The position numbers and the translations under genes were made by a program. From assembly GCA_018873245.2 (NCBI GenBank), contig JAEMBT020000009.1, positions 5,449,180 to 5,513,179 on the forward strand: a stretch of DNA of 64,000 nucleotides, in the 5' to 3' direction. The first letter of the stretch is position 1. Each line of letters starts with the position of its first letter. Source of the stretch: Archegozetes longisetosus (taxonomy: Eukaryota > Arthropoda > Arachnida > Sarcoptiformes > Trhypochthoniidae). The notes under the pieces were generated by a model that saw nothing but the letters and a program-made list of their open reading frames with translations, was not told where the DNA came from and did no database searches. Of this stretch, positions 58,219 through 64,000 are shown piece by piece.

Positions 58219-59147
58219 TCAACTTCTAATAACAGAATTTCTCTTCAATAACAAACACTTTTTCATAAGAGGCGCAACTTTTGGCTTCTTTTGTATCAAA
58301 TCTTGTCTTCGCTTCACATCGTTAGGTACTTGACGACCAGTTTCGCAAATTTGAGTCATTTTTCGACCATTTTGTTCAAGTATTTTCTTACTCTGAATAC
58401 TAGCAGTAATGTAATCTAATTTTTTCTTACGTTCAACAGTTAATCGGTGATAAAATTGCCTCCAACTCTCGCCTAAAGTCTTATTAGGTGTACTATTATT
58501 ATGGTTATGATCGTTGATATCGCGCTTCAAATTGAGTTCATTTGTACACAACTCAAACCATAACTCATCAGTTTGAGTGATTAATTTAGGATTATTTTTT
58601 TCTATCTTTGTCAATTGAAGTGAAGTGCACTTTTTTAGTATTGGTTTTATTACGTAATATGGTGCTTCTCCAAAGTCTATCAATTTATCGATTCTTTCAG
58701 TCAATTTGTTTACACACAACTCTTTTAATGTGTTTACTGTTGTATTCGTTTTGGTATTACCTGAAAAATGTCACAACTCATCTAAATTAACAACAATTTA
58801 AACTTGTTTTCTGCAAACAACAAAATTGGCAAATAGTTCGCCAAAAGTTTTAAAACAGAAAAACAAAAAAACAAAAAAAAAAAAAAACAAAAAAAAAAAA
58901 AAACAAATTTTGAAATAGAAACAAACAAGAAAAACAAAGATTGATTACCAGAGAAGACATTAGTCTTGAATTTTTTTCTCTCTTGTAATTGACATTGATT
59001 TAGATGCAACTTATCTCTAAATCGTTTCTCTCTTACAACAACTGTTTTATTATTAACAAATTGTTTGCAATTTTTCAAGCCAACACTTCGATCGACTGAC
59101 AGCTGGTTAAGAAACTGACCACTTGTTTCACTTTTGATTAGATTCAT
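58219..59147 (-). CDS. EloA: Elongin A-like protein, short form (2 exons, 246 aa)
   Basis: Elongin A joins Elongin B/C to raise the elongation rate of RNA polymerase II and serves as substrate receptor in a Cullin-5 ubiquitin ligase. Exons 59147-58949 and 58760-58219, phase 1, one 188-bp intron. The BC box is intact: TLKELCVNKL (about residues 77-86), with Leu, Cys and Leu in place. It is followed by the typical block APYYVIKPILKKCTSLQLTK, then TDELWFELC, GESWRQFYHRL and, near the end, KKPKVAPLMKKC. Known Elongin A proteins are far longer and start with a TFIIS N-terminal domain; here exon 1 gives only about 66 residues without it. Either this is a reduced form or more 5' exons exist beyond 59147. 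The gene lies head to head with pyridoxal kinase, 0.9 kb apart. Confidence 0.85.
58858..58909. repeat. A-rich low-complexity tract in the Elongin A intron
   Basis: Runs of A broken by single C, lying inside the only intron of the Elongin A gene (a T-rich tract on the transcript strand). Confidence 0.9.
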
Positions 59148-60053
59148 TATTATTTAATTATTTATTAAATAAGAGTTAGACTGATATTTGAAAAACGTGC
59201 TGTTGTCGTGTTTTGACACACCTTTTTGTTTGTTTCAATATTCATAAACTACGTCTTTTCACACTTAGTATTGACTTTCGCGAACTAACTATCAAATAAC
59301 TAATTAAATGCTGTTCAAAGATTAGTTATTTGGAAATTTAACTAAAATGTTTAACTTTAAATTGCATGAGCTTAATTTAATTTTAGGTTTAAACTATTAT
59401 TTAACGTCAAACAATTGCAGGGGATTTCAACTTATCTCAACTTTTATTATGTATGAGTTTAAACATAGGTTTGTTTAGTTTCAATTGATTTTGATTTTAA
59501 TCTATTAGACTAATCAAGTTCAAAGGTTATCTATTTATTTATTTATTAATTTGAAGTAAGTCAATATTTAGCCTAAACTTTAGCCTTAAACTTGCTTATA
59601 ATGCAGAGTTTTGATTTGTTATACAATAAAGAGAGTTAGCTGTATATTAAACCACATTTGTTGAAAGCCTTTGAATAGCATGCGCTAAACTCACAAATTT
59701 GAACTCTTAACGAAAAATGTAGTGAAACAGCCGTAAACCTACTAAGTAATTACTTGCGCTCAAATTAAGTGATAATAGTTAACGGCTATAACAATTATGG
59801 CAATTGGAATGCCTGTTGCTATCCATAAAACTTAATCAAAACTAATTTTAATTTGTTTACGGTTCATATTAAATTGTATCTGATTCTTCAATTAGGTCAA
59901 TTGGTTTACGATTGCCCGAAACTCAGAGTTCAATTATTATAAGGTTTTTGTGAACAAAAGTTTCTCAAACTTTTTAAAAGTCTTTCATTTTTTTTGAAGT
60001 TTGTTTTGTTTTTGAAATTTTATAAAAATTTTAGTCAAGAAATAGCCGTAATT
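59148..60053. promoter_or_regulatory. divergent intergenic region between Elongin A and pyridoxal kinase
   Basis: About 0.9 kb separates the two start codons, so it must hold both promoters or one shared bidirectional promoter. I see no clear TATA box at a useful distance from either ATG, which is common for housekeeping genes. Confidence 0.45.
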
Positions 60054-61600
60054 ATGAACACAAATTCAGTAAAAGACTATAGAGTATTATCCATACAAAG
60101 TCACGTTGTGTCGGGATATGTCGGCAATAAGTCTGCAGTTTTTCCGTTACAAGTAATAAATGATTTTCTAAAATATTTAGCAATTTTTCATAATATTTGT
60201 TAACTTAAGGTCTTGGATTTTGAAGTGGATGCCATCAATTCAGTGCAATTTTCTAATCATACTGGATATCCGCATTGGTCTGGACAAGTCTTGGAGTCCA
60301 ATGATTTGAACACTTTATTTGACGGCTTAAAAAAGAATGATTTGTATAAACGATATACACATATATTGACCGGTTATTCAAGATCTCAATCATTTTTGGA
60401 AACTATCAGCGAAGTTATTAAGTGTGTGAAGAGTGTTAACCCAAATGCTATTTACGGTAGTTGAAAGTTTAATTGTTTCAAAAGTTTTGATTTAATTATT
60501 TTTTTAAGTCTAATTCAAATGTCTGTTTATGAAAACTTTTGCCATATTTGTTGACTTGTAATTAAAACTTTTCACAACTTCCTAACTTGAAAACTGGACA
60601 TTTTATGACTGAATAGTTTGCGATCCAGTAATGGGAGACAACGGAAAAATGGTTTGTTTAATTTAATAGATAGTTGAATGAAATGTTGAGTAGAATTAGA
60701 ATTAATTTGCTGTTTGTGTTTCCAATAGTATGTACCAGAAGAACTGTTGCCAGTATATCGCGACAAAATAATACCCATGGCTGATGTGATTACACCTAAT
60801 CAATTCGAAACCGAGTTAGTATTTGATAAAAATATACTAAAGCCGGATATTTGAGTTTTCAAATGTTGTAAATTTTAAACAATAATAATATTAAAGTTGT
60901 GATTAGTTATAGACAAAAACAATCGATAACTTTGTCAAACTTATAAACTTAATATAACTTTGTCAAACTTATAAACTTAATATAACTATGTAGAAACTTA
61001 CAAATGTTGAAAGTGTTTCCTCATTCATTCAAATTGATTTCTATCTCATGTATAAAACAATAGATAACTAACACTCGAAAACTCAAAATACTTTCCCTAA
61101 CTAAACATTAACTAAACTAAATATCAATATTTTTATCAAAAAACAATAGACTGTTAACAGGAATAAAAATCTCGACCGATTCGGACGCAATCAGAGCAAT
61201 CGATTCACTGCACTCATTGGGCATTCCAACTGTTGTTATATCGAGTAGTGACCTGTCAGGGAATGAATCACAACTGATAGCACTCGCGAGCAGTCGAGTC
61301 AATGGCAAACGACAATTAGTAAAACTAATTATCCCTAAATTTGATGTTTGTTTCATCGGAACAGGAGATCTATTCGCAGCTCTATTTCTCGCCTGGTTTA
61401 CAAAAACTAATTACGATTTGAAGGCTAGTTGCGAGAAAACTGTTTCGACTCTACAGCTGATTCTTAAGAAGACTTATGACTTGGCTTGTCTTCAACCTGG
61501 AGGTACAAAATTACCAGCTAATTTCGAATTAAGACTTATTCAAAGTCGTTATGACATCGAAAACCCGAAAAATATTATTAATGCAATTGATTTAGAGTGA
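60054..61600 (+). CDS. PDXK: pyridoxal kinase (5 exons, 305 aa)
   Basis: Phosphorylates pyridoxal, pyridoxine and pyridoxamine with ATP in vitamin B6 salvage; cytosolic, ribokinase-like fold. Exons: 60054-60152, 60210-60456, 60617-60651, 60729-60814, 61150-61600; all phases match. Exon 1 has [20 protein letters not shown]. Exon 2 has [17 protein letters not shown] and the LTGYSRS stretch. Exons 2-4 give [20 protein letters not shown] and [13 protein letters not shown]. Exon 5 has VVISSSDL and the anion-hole/catalytic motif GTGDLFAA (residues 226-233, catalytic Asp 229), then CEKTVSTLQ. Length is close to that of animal homologues. The start is set at the ATG just before [12 protein letters not shown]; an upstream in-frame ATG at 59994 would add an odd hydrophobic leader. 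Intron 4 holds a 28-bp tandem duplication (60931-60986). Confidence 0.95.
60931..60986. repeat. 28-bp tandem duplication in a PDXK intron
   Basis: A unit beginning TTTGTCAAACTTATAAACTT occurs twice with no differences. Confidence 0.95.
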
Positions 61601-62296
61601 AATTAATTGTTTGTCTCTAAGTATTGATTGTTTATAAGTATTAAATAACTGGTTAGAAGTGGAGACCTTTTAAGATATTTAGATCTCGAGAGTTGTATTG
61701 ATTGTGATTTTGATGATTATGTTGTGCCTAAGTATAAGGGCTTCCAATAATTAGTATATTATTCAAGAATAGTCTTCAAGTGATAGGTTATTTTAAACAT
61801 TGAGTCAATTGAATTTTTGTATTTTTATTACAGTATTTAATGAAATATTGATTTTTAGTATAGATTTCTATTAAACAAATATTTGTTGTAAGTTTTTTTA
61901 TTACTATCTAAATTCAATTATTGTTTGAAAGTTTTATAATAGATTTTATTGTTAATTATTTTTGAGTGGACTTAATCGTATTCAGACTTAAATTAGAAAT
62001 AAAGTTAAATAAAACTAAATTTTGTTGAGAATAAATATTCTGTTTTTATAACGAGTTATTTAAAAATCTGATTGAAATAAGTTATAGTTGAAACCAGTCT
62101 ATACTCTGAATAGTAATACAATAGTAATACTTGTGTCGAACATTTGTAGCCAATCGGTTTCGCATATTCTTTTGTATGTATTTTCGATTAACTTAATTTG
62201 TATGTCCCTTATAGTTATAAAGAAGTGTAATCTTATGATTAATCCTATCACTACCAATCATTTGCAAGTCTACTATAAGTTCAAACTTGCAGTTCA
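61601..62296. other. gene-free stretch, 3' side of pyridoxal kinase
   Basis: A polyadenylation signal AATAAA lies at 61998-62003. No other gene. The plus-strand frame at 62088-62321 shows no family motif. Confidence 0.5.
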
Positions 62297-62453
62297 TTTA
62301 TTGATTGGAAATCAAGTTTAAGCACTGATTTTCAACTTTAATACCATTAAAACCATGAATTGGTCGATGATGATTAAGGGTACAATTTGTAGGCCACTTA
62401 TCTGTTTACATGAGTTTGTTGTATGTTTTTGGCCATAAATTGAAATTAAGATA

Positions 62454-62535
62454 ATGAAAGTGTCTGAAAGGCAGGCCATCGCTGATATAGTTGTGCATTT
62501 CTATGCAGAAATTGGTGAGAGATTGAGAGAGAGAG

Positions 62536-62610
<75 letters not shown>

Positions 62611-62785
62611 CTGGGCACTGTGTAAGAAAAAGTATTCCGAGAGGTAAGTCCCAGCAAAAGACATCCGTGGGTTTCGCCAAATCTGGTCACGAATTAGTCG
62701 AGAAGTCGCCAGAACTCAATGCAAAGTATATTATGAAAGGCATGAAGAAAAAGCTTCGGCAGATCGGCGACCACAGGGTCTATAA
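62454..62785 (+). CDS. possible 63-aa Myb/SANT-like DNA-binding protein (2 exons)
   Basis: Exon 1 (62454-62514) encodes MKVSERQAIADIVVHFYAEI, with an in-frame stop just before its ATG. Exon 2 (62655-62785) encodes KDIRGFRQIWSRISREVART followed by QCKVYYERHEEK and a short tail. The join uses GTGAGA and CCCAG in phase 1. AATAAA follows at 62854-62859, about 70 bp past the stop. The spacing of ..QAI..IV..., G...IW..I..E..RT..QC...Y resembles a Myb/SANT or Rap1-type helical domain; this is a pattern match by eye only. The intron contains a long (GA)n tract. It is GC-richer than its surroundings and flanked by inverted repeats. It may be part of a mobile element. Confidence 0.4.
62515..62608. repeat. 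(GA)n microsatellite
   Basis: GA repeat broken twice by ATT near its start, then pure from about 62539. It lies in the predicted intron of the Myb-like unit and creates long false Ser/Leu frames on the minus strand. Confidence 0.97.
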
Positions 62786-63179
62786 ACCGCTTAAGCCTAT
62801 AAACTAGTCGCATATATAATCATAATTATTGTCATAAAATTTCATATTTGATCAATAAATTACTGAATACTTTAATTTTTAACGCAGTGCTTAAACTTGA
62901 TTTCCAGCCAATAATTCATCAATGAATTTTGGGCATGATAGGTCTAACAGCAAAAGGCTTGCCTAATATAAGGAAAATATGTTGCTCCAATTAATAGATA
63001 TTTTAATTATACTTAACTTTATAACTCCGTACTTTGTCCCTAAATTTTTAGTATCTCAGATTTGAAGGACAATTTGATTTAACGTACCGGCGATTGCTGG
63101 CAGTCAGAAGATGCTTCCTTCGTTTCAAACGGTAACACAAGTAACTAGAGGTTTGAGACCCTATTTCGGGGCGGTGGCC

Positions 63180-63836
63180 TATTGCGTAGATAACTATGAA
63201 GTTTTTAGCATAAGTAGGTTCTCGTTAATATTTTTTTTTTTTTTGATGAAATTTAGTATTTAAATAGAATAACTCTTTAGAATAAAAAATACAAAGTTAC
63301 ACGTATTCATTTCTATTGGCTTTGATTTTAGACTTATGTAAATGGAACTTATTAAAACTCAAAATTCGACTACATAACATGCAATTGTACGGTAGATATC
63401 CATTAAAATAATTTATGCTATTGTAAACAATCCGACACTATTGTAGGTTAAAGTTCGAGAAAATTCACTCATTTCTAAATCTACCGACAAAAAAGGGCAA
63501 AACCACATTTCAAAAGGCTGAAAAACTCTAAACACAAAATTTTATTCTTGATTTATTGCCGGCGATTAATTTCTAGAACTTACTGTGTTAGATGTATCAA
63601 ATTAATTTTCTTCTGGATTTCACAGGAAACGAAAACTGGTTTATATGGGGTTCCATGGGAGGTTTTTTGACTAGATATGCTTACAAAAGTATAAGACCAT
63701 AGCTAATAGATACGAATATGTGTAACTTTGTATTTTTTATTCTAAAGAGTTATTCTATTTAAATACCAAATTCCATCAAAAAATATTAATGGGAACCTAC
63801 TTAGGCTAAAAACTTTCGTAGTCAGTTAGGTATTGT
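63180..63836. mobile_element. foldback element with about 150-bp arms
   Basis: About 63195-63345 and 63690-63825 are inverted copies sharing, for example, AGTTTTTAGC, AAGTAGGTTC and AATAGAATAACTCTTTAG plus AAAAAATACAAAGTTACAC. The centre of about 340 bp has no recognised gene. The outer limits are uncertain because the arms fade out. Confidence 0.7.
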
Positions 63837-64000
63837 GTAATTGAGTTCTATACAATAAAACAATTTAGTGATTAGGTAATTACAGAATTAACTTGTTTTA
63901 TTCATTGTCATATTTGCCGGCAACGCTATTAATACCCCTGAAGTTTGGGAGGGATCTCATATCACAACAAATGAAGCTCATAAATGATTTTAACATCATT

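Larger units (their letters stand above)
62297..62914. mobile_element. candidate TIR element carrying a Myb/SANT-like mini-gene
   Basis: A 30-bp sequence, TTATTGATTGGAAATCAAGT.., at 62297-62326 is inverted at 62885-62914 with two changes. TA lies outside both arms if the termini are TTGATTGG and TTGGCTGG. Between the arms sits a two-exon coding unit with its own polyadenylation signal. This could be a small DNA transposon that carries its own DNA-binding protein, or a duplicated flank around a normal gene. Confidence 0.4.

Noticed and set aside
59994..60053. Earlier ATG for pyridoxal kinase
   Set aside because: The added 20 residues are not found in the family and look like translated leader; the ATG at 60054 gives the usual N-terminus.
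62406..62690. Two long minus-strand frames rich in Ser-Leu repeats
   Set aside because: They are produced by the (GA)n microsatellite read in frame; no gene features support them.
1..64000. CRISPR arrays, operons and bacterial ribosome binding sites
   Set aside because: Spliced genes, microsatellites and eukaryotic transposons show nuclear DNA; no regularly spaced repeat array with unique spacers was seen.

Overview
The window is AT-rich eukaryotic nuclear DNA with short spliced introns (mostly 55-340 bp), long gene-free stretches and many small transposon relics. Four genes encode seven-helix chemoreceptors of the gustatory-receptor-like type whose last exons carry the (I/V)GFYCW-type motif I know from mites and ticks. 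Short TTAGG-type repeats fit an arthropod. I infer an acariform mite; the species is not determined. A decayed pectin methylesterase would fit a plant- or fungus-feeding lineage that gained pectin enzymes by horizontal transfer. That last point is inference.

Layout. 1-12.4 kb: no intact gene; one half of a segmental duplication, two TIR elements, a tRNA-derived SINE, a foldback transposon that interrupts an old reading frame, and a large palindrome. 12.5-14.0 kb: four-exon gustatory receptor GR-A (+), followed by a duplicated promoter with only a stub of a gene. 15.1-21.6 kb: a transposon graveyard (hAT-type element, second foldback with a solo LTR inside it, second copy of the segmental duplication carrying four further insertions). 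22.1-22.4 kb: pectin methylesterase pseudogene. 22.5-34.2 kb: mostly empty, apart from a small serine-rich protein gene at 29.96 kb, a TTAGG-like tract and a hAT-type element. 34.2-40.6 kb: seven-exon SLC13 sodium/dicarboxylate cotransporter (-). 40.6-46.2 kb: inverted-repeat elements and a (TC)n microsatellite. 46.2-55.9 kb: gustatory receptor cluster with GR-B (-), a relic, GR-C (-), a relic exon and GR-D (+). 56.2-57.6 kb: hairpin element, CpG-rich minisatellite, and two long hairpins with the same 28-nt loop. 58.2-61.6 kb: divergent pair of a short Elongin A gene (-) and pyridoxal kinase (+). 62.3-62.9 kb: a two-exon Myb/SANT-like mini-gene between inverted repeats. 63.2-63.8 kb: another foldback element.

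How the genes work together. They do not form a pathway. The receptors form a local tandem family that has gained and lost members. The transporter (citrate-cycle intermediates), pyridoxal kinase (vitamin B6 salvage) and Elongin A (transcription and ubiquitin ligase adaptor) are single-copy household genes separated by repeats. Exon joins were made by eye from splice consensus, matching reading phase and family motifs; no transcript data were available.
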